This document shows, piece by piece, positions 44,539-54,985 of a DNA stretch of 64,000 nucleotides. Each line of letters opens with the position of its first letter. Position 1 is the first letter of the stretch. Source of the DNA: Cyclina sinensis. Lineage: Eukaryota; Mollusca; Bivalvia; Venerida; Veneridae. The notes below the pieces were generated by a model. That model was given only the letters and a program-made list of their open reading frames with translations, made no database searches and was not told the DNA's origin. The DNA lies in the NCBI GenBank assembly GCA_012932295.1, contig JAAONU010000016.1, forward strand, positions 17,079,530-17,143,529, given 5' to 3'. The translations under genes were made by a program, and so were the position numbers.

Positions 44539-44727
44539 ATGCAGATGAAATTAAATGGAAAGAAAGTGATTGCATGTACTAGACATTACTTCCACAATGA
44601 TAAAATGTTCATGCTCCAGAAAGGGCCAGAGGTTGAGGAAGAACATAGAATAAAATACAGAACATTACAAGACAGTTTGGATGAGCTGATAGATGTAATA
44701 TTTGTAAAGTGTTTGATCCCATTATAA
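44539..44727 (+). CDS. Possible terminal exon of an unrecognised gene
   Basis: A good acceptor (TTTGTCTATTATTGCAG) ends at 44538. It is followed by 62 open codons to TAA at 44725-44727, beginning MQMKLNGKKVIACTRHYF. The segment is hydrophilic, with an acidic middle (EVEEEHR) and an aromatic/basic patch (RHYFHND). It has none of the T/A monotony of nearby DNA, which makes it look like true coding sequence. AATAAA-like words follow at about 44740-44750, consistent with a last exon. I do not recognise the family and see no upstream exon, so the reading phase at the acceptor is not fixed. It could also end at a GTAA donor near 44697 or 44706. Confidence 0.4.
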   Translation: MQMKLNGKKVIACTRHYFHNDKMFMLQKGPEVEEEHRIKYRTLQDSLDELIDVIFVKCLIPL

Positions 44728-45581
44728 TGGTTGATTAATAATAATAAAAATAATAACTAATGTTTTATGCTTGTATTTTTAAATTCTTACAGTGAAAAAT
44801 TAATGTGGAATTAAATTACATGCACCTTTTAATTTTGTTTTTCGAACACTAGTTTGGCTATAGATACTTAACCATTTACAAATTTGGATCGCCCTTGTTT
44901 CAACATAAAAGGACACTTAAAATATTTTTAACCATTAATCGATGTTGTTTCACCTTGCATTTGTAATGTGTAACCTCCACATTAATCCCTATAAAAAAAT
45001 GTTTCAATATTTGTATTCCCTGGCTTCTGCTAAAAAAGTCCATGTTGTTTCAAGATACAACACTCTTGATGAATTTAAACCAGATATCTTTGTTCAACAT
45101 CCTCTGTATGCTGGATTAAAGTTGATTCAATGTGCAACTAATGTTTGATAAATGTTTAATGGTTGTAGTCAAAGTTGAATCAAGGTTACCATTTCAATGT
45201 TTCTTATACTTTGACAATCAAATATAAATTCAACCTTATTTCAATGCGGAAAAATGTTGTTGATTCAACATTGATTCAATGTCGCTGTGCCTGCATGCAC
45301 TCTTGTGTGACTGTATAACTTGGTGCATCTATATGCATTAAAGCAGGTCTTTACATTCATGTGGTTTTACTCTTGGTACACTTGTACGTTATGATACTAA
45401 TCTGCAAACAAAAATCTTAAAATATTTGTACTTGAACCATTTTTGTCATTCTATATTTCTTCATATAACCACTGCTTATTCTGAACTATTTTTTTTCTCC
45501 CTATGAAAATTACACACCTTGTTGTTGACATTATTGCTATTCTCATGTTTTCAAATCTAAAACTTTACCATGGACCAGAAA
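44728..45581. other. Unassigned intergenic DNA with low-complexity AT stretches
   Basis: No gene is supported. 45030-45290 repeats phrases such as 'GTTTCAAGATACAAC', 'GATTCAATGTGCAAC' and 'GTTGATTCAACATTGATTCA', a weak diverged tandem repeat built around TTGATTCAA. Confidence 0.45.
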
Positions 45582-45855
45582 AGCTAGCTGACTGGCAATG
45601 GAGTAAAAATTTTGTATTAAAGGTAGCAGATTGGCAATGGAGTAAAAATTTTGTATTAAAGCTAGCTGATTGGCAATGGAGTAGAAATTTTGTATTAAAG
45701 CTAGCAGATTGGCAATGGAGTACATGTATAAATTTTGTATTAAAGCTAGCAGATTGGCAATGGAGTAGAAATTTTGTATTAAAGCTAGCTGATTGGCAAT
45801 GGAGTAGAAATTTTGTATTAAAGCTAGCTGATAGGCAATGGAGCAAAAATTTTGA
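45582..45855 (+). repeat. 39-bp minisatellite, seven copies
   Basis: The unit is GCTAGCTGATTGGCAATGGA plus GTAGAAATTTTGTATTAAA. All copies are close to 39 bp except one that carries a 6-bp insertion (near 45720-45730). Because 39 is a multiple of three, the frame stays open on both strands: LADWQWSRNFVLK on plus, and a FLLHCQSASFNTK-type repeat on minus. No start context, splice site or known family supports translation, so it is annotated as a minisatellite. Confidence 0.9.
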
Positions 45856-46710
45856 ATATTTTTTTTTTTTAAACTCTAAGTAAGTAAAATTCTTTTTGTA
45901 AAGACTTAGAGGTGAACAAGTGCAATAACCCAACAAACTTAAACACTTTTTCATATAACTTACTATAAAATTTTTTTTATTATAAAAACATTCATTTCTG
46001 TCTCTGTAGTTGTGTTGCAGCATAAAACCAGGAAAGCCGTCATATGTTATTTACTTCATTTCTGTTTCAGCAATGATAGAAAGTGATGATATTGAGAATC
46101 CATGGTATTGATAAGGGAAGTAACTTCTCTTGACCAAATTAAGGAATGTTTCTCAGGTGGTCCTTTTTAAGTTCATCTGTTTTTGAAGGAAAAAGTTGAG
46201 CTGTTGTGATCACCAAGTCATCATCATTGTCAGCCTTGTGCAAAAACTAAAATGTGGCTGACTACTCGTAAACCATAATGCTTAGAATTTAGATGTTAGT
46301 GTGAAACATCATGTCTCGTGGACCTCTACCAAGCTGTTTCAAATCATGACCTCAGGGTCAATATAGGCCCTGCCCTAGGGGTCACTTGATTTTACATGAA
46401 AAACTGAAAAAAACATCTTCTTCTGTTAAACTGTTGGACACAGAGCTTTGTAATTTGATGTGAGGCATCCTCTAGTAGATCTCTGCCAAGGTTGTTTATA
46501 TTATGTCCTTAGGATCAAAATTAGCCCTACCTCAATTAGAGATAAAATTATAAACAGTTTAAGTATAAGTAGTAATTTTATTATATTTTTTAAACACTGT
46601 TTTTATCTTGTTTTCGCTTTCGCCAAGGTAGTTACAGTTAAGTTACCGAAAATAAAAACAAATTCTATAAAAAATAAAAAAGGAAATACAAATTTACATC
46701 AACTCTATTT
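45856..46710 (+). repeat. AT-rich DNA with a degraded hairpin-family copy
   Basis: Near 46168-46205 is a 5' start with GTTTTTGAAGGAAAAAGTTG, like those at 4747 and 5218. It is followed by 'GTGGACCTCTACCAAG' and 'GGGTCACTTGATTTTACAT' core phrases up to about 46530. The remainder to 46710 is AT-rich and unassigned. Confidence 0.5.
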
Positions 46711-48193
46711 CATTTAGGACAATGTCCTCAAGGTGAGCTTTTGTGATGGTCCATTGTCCATCGTCTGTGCATCCATCCGTGCGTCAACAATTTCTTTAAA
46801 CAACTTCTCCTTCTAAACCACTTGGCCAAATTTGTTGAAACTTTGCAGGGATGTTCCTTGTGTGAAGCTCTACCAAACCTGTTCAAAGAATTCAATTCCA
46901 TCAAGAACTCTGGTTGCTATGGCAATTGAAAGAAAAAAACTTTGAAAATCTTCTTCTCTGAAACCACAAGGCCCTGAGCCTTAAGTTTTGGTATATAGCA
47001 TTGTCTAGTAGACCTCTATCAAGTTCTTCAAATTATGCCCCTGGGGTCAAATTTGGCCCCACCCTGGGGGTCAATTGATTTTACATAGGCTTATATAGTG
47101 AAACTTTGAAAATCTTCTCATCTGAAACAACAAGGCCCTGGGCCTTAAGATTTACTAAGTAGCATTGTCTAGTGGACCTCTACCAAGTTTGCTCAAATTA
47201 TGCCCCTGGGGTCAAATTTGGCCCCGCCCCGGGGGTCAACTTATTTAACATAGTGAAACTTTAAAAATCTTCTTGTCTGAAACCACAAGGACCTGAGCCT
47301 TCAGATTTTGTATGTAGCATTGTCTTTTGGACCTCTACCAAGTTTGTTCAAATTATACCCCTAGAGTCAAATTTGGCTCTGCCCCGGGGGTCAATGGATT
47401 TTACATAGGCTTATATAGTGAAACTTTAAAAATCTTCTTGTCTGAAACCCTAAGGCCCTGAGCCTTAAGATTTGGTATGTAGCATTGTCATGTGGATCTC
47501 TACCAAGTTAGTTGAAATTATACCTCTGGGGTCAAATTTGGCCCCACTGGGGTCAACTCATTTTTACATAAGTTCATATAGGGTAAACTTTGAAAAATCT
47601 TCTTGTATGAAACTACAAGGCCCTGAGCCTTAGGATTTGGTATGTAGCAATGTCTGGAGGACGTTTCTCAAGTTTGTTAGAAAAATTTTCCTGGGGTCAC
47701 TTTTGGCCCCTCCCGAGAGGTCACAAGTTTTAAATAGCAGTATAGAAGAAAATCTTTAAAAAATCTTCGTCTGAAACCACAAAGCCTAGAATTTTAAAAT
47801 TTAGCATGAAGCAAGCTTTATCAAGCTTTTTTGAATAATTAGATTAGGTTAAAGGTCACCAAGGCTAAAAATAGGTTTAAAAACTGTACCTCATACAGCT
47901 TTCATTTAAAGACCAATATCTTTGATATTCAGTTTATAGGATCCTTGCATGGACCTCTACCCATAGGTAGGGTTTTAGGTCACTGGGTCAAGGTCAAGGT
48001 CACCATGGCTTATGATAGATATTTCTACTTTCTGTCATAGAGTCTTTATTTATTTACTGATATTTTACATATTTACATATTTATATTTACATTACTTACA
48101 TATTTTCATTTAAAACATGAAATACTGCTTAACTGCAAACCTACAGCCAAAATACTCAGGTGAGCCATCTAGGGCCATCATGGCCCTCTTGTT
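46711..48193 (+). mobile_element. AGCTCACCTG-family element with an altered 5' hairpin
   Basis: The usual TAGCTCACCTG arm is missing. The start reads TTTAGGACAATGTCCTCAAG followed by GTGAGCTTTTGTGATGG, so a new small palindrome (AGGACAATGTCCT) sits where the hairpin should be. The CCGTC tract is degraded (CATCCGTGCGTC). The core has units of about 160 bp with 'CTTAAGATTTGGTATGTAGC' and 'GGCCCCGCCCCGGGGGTCAA'. The 3' end is ACTCAGGTGAGCCATCTAGG, a hairpin and TCTTGTT. The last 400 bases match 5990-6349 closely. Confidence 0.7.
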
Positions 48194-48458
48194 GTTACAA
48201 GATATCTTTAGGCCAGATTAAGGATTAATAATTGTATATAATCATGTGTATGTAAATATGTTGTTTTAATGCATTTGTTTGTAATAAAAATCATTCAATG
48301 TATTGTTGTAGACTACTTCTAAAATACGTTTCGAATAAAATTTCAGATTAATAAAGCATCATGTTGGTTTTTAATTTTGACATTCCTCTTGACAAACATA
48401 TGTTTTAGATATATTATATATTAGTTAAATATGTATTACATCATAGAATCACCAAATA

Positions 48459-48530
48459 AAATCTGGTCCGAAGTATCCCAAAATCTGGTCCGTAATGTCT
48501 GGTCCGAAATGGCCATGGTCCGAAGTGTCC
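48459..48530 (-). mobile_element. Diverged terminal repeat related to the element at 48554
   Basis: Read on the minus strand it contains CTTCGGACCATGG, TTCGGACCAGAC, ACGGACCAGATTTTGGG and CTTCGGACCAG. This order and spacing parallel the motif series at the start of the adjacent element (ACGGACCATGG, ACGGACCAGAC, ACGGACCATTTTTGGGG). It looks like the end of a second, related element in opposite orientation. Its other end was not found. Confidence 0.5.
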
Positions 48531-48553
48531 TAATCCCTCCCGTTAGGGGAAGT

Positions 48554-49936
48554 GCCTGACGGACAAAACGGACCATGGACAAAACGGACCAGACAAAACG
48601 GACCATTTTTGGGGACGAAACGGACCATATCCAGGGACAAAACGGACCATCCAAAAAAAATAATTTTTACTCCAGTTAAATTCTTTCAGCTTCCATTATG
48701 AGACGTTTAAGGGGTGAAGTATAATGCATCTTACAAAAGAAAGTAAAATTTGCCATCATACTAGTATGTATTTTTGACTTCCATCCTGAGGTGTTGTAGG
48801 TGTGTAGAATAATGCATCATATAAAAGTAAATAGAATTTATAAGTGAACATGGCCCATACATCGGCACATATTGTTAAACTTTAATTTTCAATTCGAGTA
48901 ATGTTAGTATAATAATTTGAAATTAACTGCCCGTATTTTGTTCAAAGCTGATTATATGGTAATATATATTTGATTAACGATGAAGAAATTAAAAAAAATG
49001 TAATTTGCTGTTTTTCTTTTGTTTCCAAATTAGAGTTAATTACAATTAGATGTGTCTAATGTAATTTGTTATTGTTGCAAAATACATCATAGCTGCACTT
49101 AATGCCCAAATGGATAATTAAGATTCGATAGTTAACTGAATTATACAATTGAGAAAAAGAATCTTTATCTAGGTGTGAATTCCGACAACTTTAAATTTGT
49201 TAACAACTGTCCTTTTTTAATGAGGTGCGAAAACATAATTACTACTTGACAAGATTAATTTAATTGCGGTTGCCTTTGAAAATGGTTCAAACGATATAGA
49301 CAATGACATATGGATAATCACTCCTCCTTTCTGCTTTGTTAAAGCCGCGCAAACTGAAAATGAGTTTATTTCATGTTCGATTTTTTTTTTAAGAAGTTGT
49401 CGATTACTTTACACAAATACTATGTATATGTTACTTCTTATGTGTGTTTTCTGACATTGTTTTTCCTGACCTGCTTTTTTCTTGTTTTGAAGAATATTTA
49501 GACAGAGCAGTGAAAAATACTAAATGGTAATATTATCATAAAAAGGCTTGAAATTGTGAAGACTTTTATTTTGGAAATAAAAATAATATATGCATGAACA
49601 AACTTTAACACAACAACAAATACATAAAGAAACGCAAATAATTAACAGTTACTAAATAATTACAACTTCCTTCAACACCTCAGGATGGAAGTCAAATATA
49701 CATACTAGTATGATGGCAAATTTTACTTTCTTTTGTAAGATGCATTAAACTACACACCTAAAACGCCTCATAATGGAAGCTGATATGTATTTAACTGGGG
49801 TAAAAATTAATGTTTGGATGGTCCGTTTTGTCCCTGGATATGGTCCGTTTCGTCTTATATTATGGTCCGTTTTGTCCCCAAAAATGGTCCGTTTTGTCTG
49901 GTCCGTTTTGTCCATGGTCCGTTTTGTCCGTAATTC
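48554..49936. mobile_element. Long-TIR (foldback-like) element with 8-bp target duplication
   Basis: Inverted arms lie at about 48554-48796 and 49673-49936. Their outer parts are built from repeated GACAAAACGGACCA words. Their inner parts share TATAATGCATCTTACAAAAG, CCATCATACTAGTATG and CTTCCATCCTGAGGTGTTG (reverse complement on the right). GGGGAAGT flanks both sides exactly (48546-48553 and 49937-49944), consistent with an 8-bp target-site duplication of hAT or similar type. The 876-bp interior is AT-rich with no transposase, so it is non-autonomous. Confidence 0.85.
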
Positions 49937-50368
49937 GGGGAAGTAACCGTCGTGTTTTTGGAAATTCCCGACTTTCGATTTAGAAAGAAGGAATGCAAAG
50001 GTTTGTCTATTATATTTGTTCTAGAAAATGATTTATATTCTTGTAATAGCAAAACATTTTAAACGGATCATAGGTACACTAGCGTTTTCAAACATATTCC
50101 ACAGATTTTTTATCTGATAATATAGAACCCATGATCAAGACCCTACTTTCGTTTTAGTTGTTCAGGTCCTCAGACTAGAGACGGCATTTCCAGGTCTTTC
50201 AGGTTTTTCAATATCTATTTATTGTTTTCATATTCGAAAATATATATATTGTACACCTGAGGCTTCAAATTTATCTGAAAGACCACCGAAACAATCTTTC
50301 AGAGTAAAAAAAAGTTTTCCTGACATTTTAGGTAAAATTTGATTTCAGGACTTAAAACCTCCTTGAGG

Positions 50369-52317
50369 CTGGACGTTTCGGCCTCAAAACCCTGGTCTTT
50401 TCGGCATCTTTTGTAAATTTGATGAAGATGTAAAATAGATACAAGTATTAGTTATAATATTATATAAAGTATAACTCATACTTGCAGACACATTACATTT
50501 ATGATATATAGAAGATTTTTTGTCATAAATATATTGAAATTTCCCTGTGAAAATAATCATTTATAGGATACTTCTACTTGATACTCCCGAGCAATCAATA
50601 CTGACTATAACTGGGAGACACTTCGTCAGGAAAACTGTGTTAAAAAAGTATTATGTGCACTGTTACAAGTTTAAAAGATAAAAAGTTCACAGAGTAAGAG
50701 AGTGCATGATTAAAAACAATAAGGGCGGGACTAGATGGTGACGGTCACCAGCCTATCCTTAAAGATATCTAGGCTGGGACTGGATTTGACCTGGTATGGT
50801 AAGCTATTCCAATACCTTAAAGTTCTGGGAAAGTAGGAGCTGAGGTGATACTGGGTACGAGACTAGGGGATCAGGAAGTTCAAGTTCCTAGTTGGACTAA
50901 GGTGACTATGGTCAACATACACAAGGTTGTACTGGATCTTATAGAGATAAAGTAGGGAGGATTGGAGTCTGCGGCTTTCTAGAGTGGGCCGTCTAAGTTC
51001 ATTTAACATATTTGTTACACTACTTTGAAAATCATAATTATTACAAATATAGCTAGCCGCAGCTCTTTGTACACTTTCAATTTTGTAGGTAAGATGTTTC
51101 TGCCAAGGGTGCCATATTATTGAACAATATTCTAGTTGAGGTCTGACATAGGTGGTATGTGCTTGAGTTTTGATTTGCCTATTTTGAGTTTTGATGTTTC
51201 TCTGGATAAATCTTAGGGTATTTTTTGCCTTGGAGGTACATTGTAATGTTATTAATATGATTGGCCCAGTTCAAGTCTTTAGAGATGGTAACTCCAAGGT
51301 ACTTGGCAGATTCAGTTGATTTGAGAGTTGTATTGTGTAGAGTATATGGGAAGATGGTGGGGTTCTTTTTTCTGGTGACCGGATAACACTGGTAGTTGAT
51401 CGGAAGTTTGACCTTCAACTGCAACCCTTTGGCTGCGGTTGCTGAGAAATGACCTGATCCAGGTGGATACTTTATATGAACTGTGATAGAATTATCAGCT
51501 ATAAATCTACATGTATATTTATATATATATTTTTTGTTATAAAATTATATTATTATTATTAAAATTATAAAAGAGCTTAAAAGGACATTGATTATAATAT
51601 GTTGTTATACAACAGATAAGAACAGATTAGGGATCATTAGTTAAAGAAGTGTGAAAGTTGTGAAAGTTGTATAATGCATTATATTTGTTAATTAGCACCT
51701 TTATAAAGGTGTTACTTATACTTCACAAAGTAGTGAAAATTTGATTGATTTCTCAGATCAAAGTACGTATTACCAATGTACTATTAAATTTATTTTTTGA
51801 TAATTTTCAAAAATATAAATACATTTAATCACAGAGCTATATTTACAATCTATAAAATAAGTCTCTGATTTAACTATTAATAAAAAGAATTCAATTTAAT
51901 AAAAAATCATACATTTGTGCATATTTGGCATTATTTTATTAGAACCAAAATGTCATATTTTAATATTGGTAATTACAAAATTATGATACTCAAAAATATG
52001 TTTTCAAAAAATACTCTTTCAAAGGCTATCATTAAAGTATAAATGGAATTAAATTCAGAATAACTTGGCACAGGATAACACAGATTGACTGGTCAACTGA
52101 TTGGATTATCTTGAGTGATCTCAATTATCACTTAAGATAATTCAATCACTTGACCAAGTAAGCTGTAACAACATAGGTCATGTCAAACAAGTATACTGAT
52201 TAATCCGTACAGTATACCATACTATAACAAAAAGAAAAGTAGCCGAAAAGACCAGGGCCGAAACATCTAGGAGGTGAAAAGACCAAGGCCGAAATGTCCA
52301 GGAGGTGAAACGTCCAG
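50369..52317. mobile_element. TIR element with CTGGACGTTTCGGCC motif ends, containing a LINE fragment
   Basis: The left end CTGGACGTTTCGGCC is followed by CCTGGTCTTTTCGGC. The right end (minus strand) has CTGGACGTTTC, GGACATTTCGGCC, TTGGTCTTTTC, ATGTTTCGGCC and CTGGTCTTTTCGGC. The right arm therefore holds an expanded series of the same motif words (about 80 bp against 45 bp). No target duplication was established. The interior holds a minus-strand LINE fragment (50739-51424) and AT-rich DNA with no transposase. Confidence 0.65.
50739..51424 (-). pseudogene. LINE reverse-transcriptase 3' fragment
   Basis: The minus-strand frame from 51424 encodes a late-RT segment with the motif S-A-K-Y-L-G-V-x-I-S-K-D-L-N-W followed by H-I-N-N-I, typical of many LINEs. 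Frame disruptions follow after about 51240. Nearer 50739 the frame resumes with Y-F-P-R-T-L-R-Y-W-N-S-L-P and D-I-F-K-D-R-L, the usual LINE C-terminus, and ends in TAG at 50739-50741. An in-frame TAG interrupts this last part near 50870. It is 5'-truncated with no catalytic motif. It is a different subtype from the LINE at 16 kb. Confidence 0.75.
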
Positions 52318-52591
52318 ATACCTAAAAATTTACCATCACAAAATTCAAAAGGTTTTCCATTTGTTCTGGCCCAGGTATCATCACAGGAGTCTGAAATTGT
52401 ATTTTTAGTCATTCAAGAATCGAATGGATACCTAGCTTCCTTTTCTGTATATATAAACCACTTTTTTATCCTTTCGACCCTTGAATGAATGAAAGTACAA
52501 TTTCAAGCTTCTGTGGTATCATCATATTATTATATAGGCTACTTTTGATTGGCGATATCCTTCGCTTTATAGGGCACAGAATAAATATCTA

Positions 52592-53505
52592 CAGGGGCGG
52601 ATACAGAATAGGGCTGCCTGGGGGGGCTGACATGAAGGGTAGAACCACATTGGGGTGGGTATGGGAGGGGTGTCCCCTCCCGTTGGTGGGGGTACGGGGG
52701 GCCTCCCCCGGAAAATTTGAAAAATGAAAGTCTAAAATGGTGCATTCTGGTGCATTTTTTTGGGCCTCATGTTGCATTCATTATAACACAGATAACCAAA
52801 CAACAGACAACAAGATGATATACAACTTTATAAATCTTTAATACTCAGATATAAATGCTAAAAAAAATCAAGATAATTAATTCATCTGCTGAGAACTTCA
52901 AATTACAAATTGACAAACAGTCCCTATGAAATTTCACATAAAGCATGCTTATATTCAAGTTTAAAATTCATAATTCGTCTAATACATGGAGTTCAAAAAA
53001 TATTAGCAACAAAAATATAAAACCAATTGATCTTTTTTTCTAATTTTTTTTCAGGATTTTGAACAAAAAAATGGACAAGTCATTAAATTACATTAGTTCA
53101 GTAATTTTTTGTTTGTTTCAATGTATTATTCTTATTCATATATAGCCGCAATCTGGCCAGAAACTATCAGTTTTTAAAGAAAATTGCAACTCCATTTTCT
53201 CATGTAAAGCTTCGCCGCTTTTGTAACTGTTATTTTCATTGGATTATTGTAAAATGATAAGCTAATCAAATACACCGTTCCAACGGTCATGTTAATCAGG
53301 CGTGTACAACTTGTTGACCGATAATTACACTCTCAACCAAGCCCCCAGGCAAGAGATTAATAATTGGATGATAGCAATTAACTGCTTTGATAACGAAATA
53401 CACAATTGACCATAATTAAAATATACCAGCCCAGATGGAAAACGAATCTTTGGGCCGAGATGGGGGGGGCTGCAGCCCTGAAGCCCGTGCCTGAATCCGC
53501 GGCTG
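52592..53505. mobile_element. hAT-like non-autonomous element (CAGGGGCGGATACAG ends)
   Basis: The left end CAGGGGCGGATACAG and the right end CTGAATCCGCGGCTG are imperfect inverted repeats (CAGCCGCGGATTCAG when reversed). Similarity extends through GGGCTGCC...GGGGGGG and its counterpart. CAGGGGCGGAT-type ends are widespread in animal hAT elements. ATCTA lies directly outside both ends (52587-52591 and 53506-53510), a 5-bp match shorter than the 8 bp expected for hAT. The interior is AT-rich with no transposase. Confidence 0.7.
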
Positions 53506-53647
53506 ATCTAAATGAAAATGAGTGCAAGTATGGTTTGTAAGTGAGACTAGATTTGTTCGAGCTTATGAACTGAAAATTTTCATGTATATTGTGACCAAAT
53601 CTAACCAGTAGATTTTCTGTTCAGATACCAGCTAACTTAGTACAACT

Positions 53648-54386
53648 TAGTCTCACTATTTTACCTTCAAAGATGAAACAATTTTAGGGGCTGATATTTC
53701 TTGTTTTTTCACCTTCTACGGCTAAAGGTTGAACCACTAAAAAATGTCAGATCTATGAAAGTGGTTCAACACTTTAAACATAATACATTAGGCTGAGTCC
53801 AACTAATCAGACTTGTCAAAAAGACATCGAAAAAAATTTTGATAGGTTGCAGGTGATGTCTTTTTTTTCATTACGGTTTGACAATAATAAAAAAAAATGT
53901 CTATTAAATGGTTTAAACCATCAATGCCAAATCTATTAGGCTACAGCTAACTCAGTTTCAAGTATGAGGTGATTTGGTGGCAGAGTGGTTTGTGTGTAAG
54001 GCTACAAAGCTAGCGACCTGGGTTTGTTTCCTGGTATTGACTGAGTTTTTGACTGATTTCCCAGGACTGGCTGGTTACCTAACTGGGTACTGTTACCAGC
54101 AGTATCGGCCTAGACTGTGGATCAGAGAGGTAAAATACCCGCTCTGTGGGCTGTACTGGAAATAAGTCGTACCATCTACACCAGGTTGGGACTTTCATTG
54201 GCTACCTGTGTTAGATAAGAAACCTTTACCTTCAAACTAAGCCTAATTCACAATGCTTAAAGGTTTCAACTATTTTTATAGATCTGATATTTTCTAGTTG
54301 TTCAACCTTTAGCTGTAGAAGGTGAACAAACATGAAATATCAGTCCATAAAATCGATTCACCCTTGGAGGCAAAATAGTGAGACTA
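53648..54386. mobile_element. MITE with inverted arms of about 135 bp and TA flanks
   Basis: The left arm (53648-53785) and right arm (54250-54386, reversed) share GTCTCACTATTTT, CTGATATTTC, TTCACCTTCTAC, GCTAAAGGTTGAAC and CAGATCTAT in order. TA stands at both outer edges, next to GTCTCAC and GTGAGAC, as expected of a TA-target element of the Tc1/mariner or similar kind. The interior carries a tRNA-derived SINE and no transposase. Confidence 0.75.
53965..54235 (+). mobile_element. tRNA-derived SINE inside the MITE
   Basis: GGTGGCAGAGTGGTTTG matches an RNA polymerase III A box (TGGCnnAGTGG), and GACCTGGGTTTGTTTCCTGG, 40 bases on, is a B-box-like segment with GGTTTGTTTCC in place of GGTTCGAnTCC. 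The body continues through CTGTTACCAGCAGTATCGGC and ends near AAACCTTTACCTTC. A Ser/Leu-type tRNA head is suggested by the A-box sequence but not proven. The open frame across it is not a gene. Confidence 0.7.
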
Positions 54387-54985
54387 TTTCAAACTCAATT
54401 TCAGGAATTATCAAAGCATACACTCTGATTGAAGGTTCATGGACATTTGATTGAATTATTAACAAAGTTCCCCTTATTTTATATCTTTAGGACAAACATT
54501 CTGATATGATGTATGTAGATTTTAGAAAATTAAAGTCAGAAAAATATTAGATTTATCATTTTTAAATGCTTTAATGCCATAAAATATTCATAACAGTTGA
54601 AGCTCTAGATATCTTGTAAACTGGGTCTTTAAAAATGAGAAATTGAAAAATTTTCGACAGCCAGGAGGGAACCCTCCCTATTGGCGGAAAAAATTAAATT
54701 GGCCAGTGGAAATCCTGCCTTGTAGTGCCTTATGTCAATTTATATGTCTGTATGTCCATTGTGTATACAACCAAATGATATAATACACTGTAAACCTTTA
54801 TTTTTGTGTCAGCTGTGCATCTCAGTACGTTACAGGATTGTGAGAAAACATGGCTCAAATGTTCACTAGATGCATGTATGGTGATATGTTGTAAACTGTC
54901 CATCCTACTGTCTGTTTGTCTGAATGTTGCTTGTACCATCAAATAATACAAAATGTATATAACAATATTTACTTTGTTATTTTAG
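54387..54985. other. Upstream intron or intergenic DNA before the RRM gene
   Basis: There is no repeat boundary or exon. The right end TACTTTGTTATTTTAG is a usable splice acceptor, suggesting this is an intron between an unseen 5' exon and the leader at 54986. Confidence 0.45.

Noticed and set aside
45503..46023. Open frames on both strands over the 39-bp repeat as a repeat-protein gene
   Set aside because: Both strands are open for the same arithmetical reason. There is no family match, and a poly(T)/AT tract ends the plus frame.
52485..52777. Overlapping open frames on both strands near 52.6 kb
   Set aside because: They coincide with the G-rich end of the hAT-like element and translate low-complexity G/P-rich sequence.
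53967..54040. Functional tRNA gene
   Set aside because: The A box is good but the B box is degraded (GGTTTGTTTCC), and no cloverleaf with a proper acceptor stem closes; a SINE head explains it better.
53974..54165. 63-codon open frame as a small secreted or membrane protein
   Set aside because: It lies wholly within a tRNA-derived SINE nested in a MITE.
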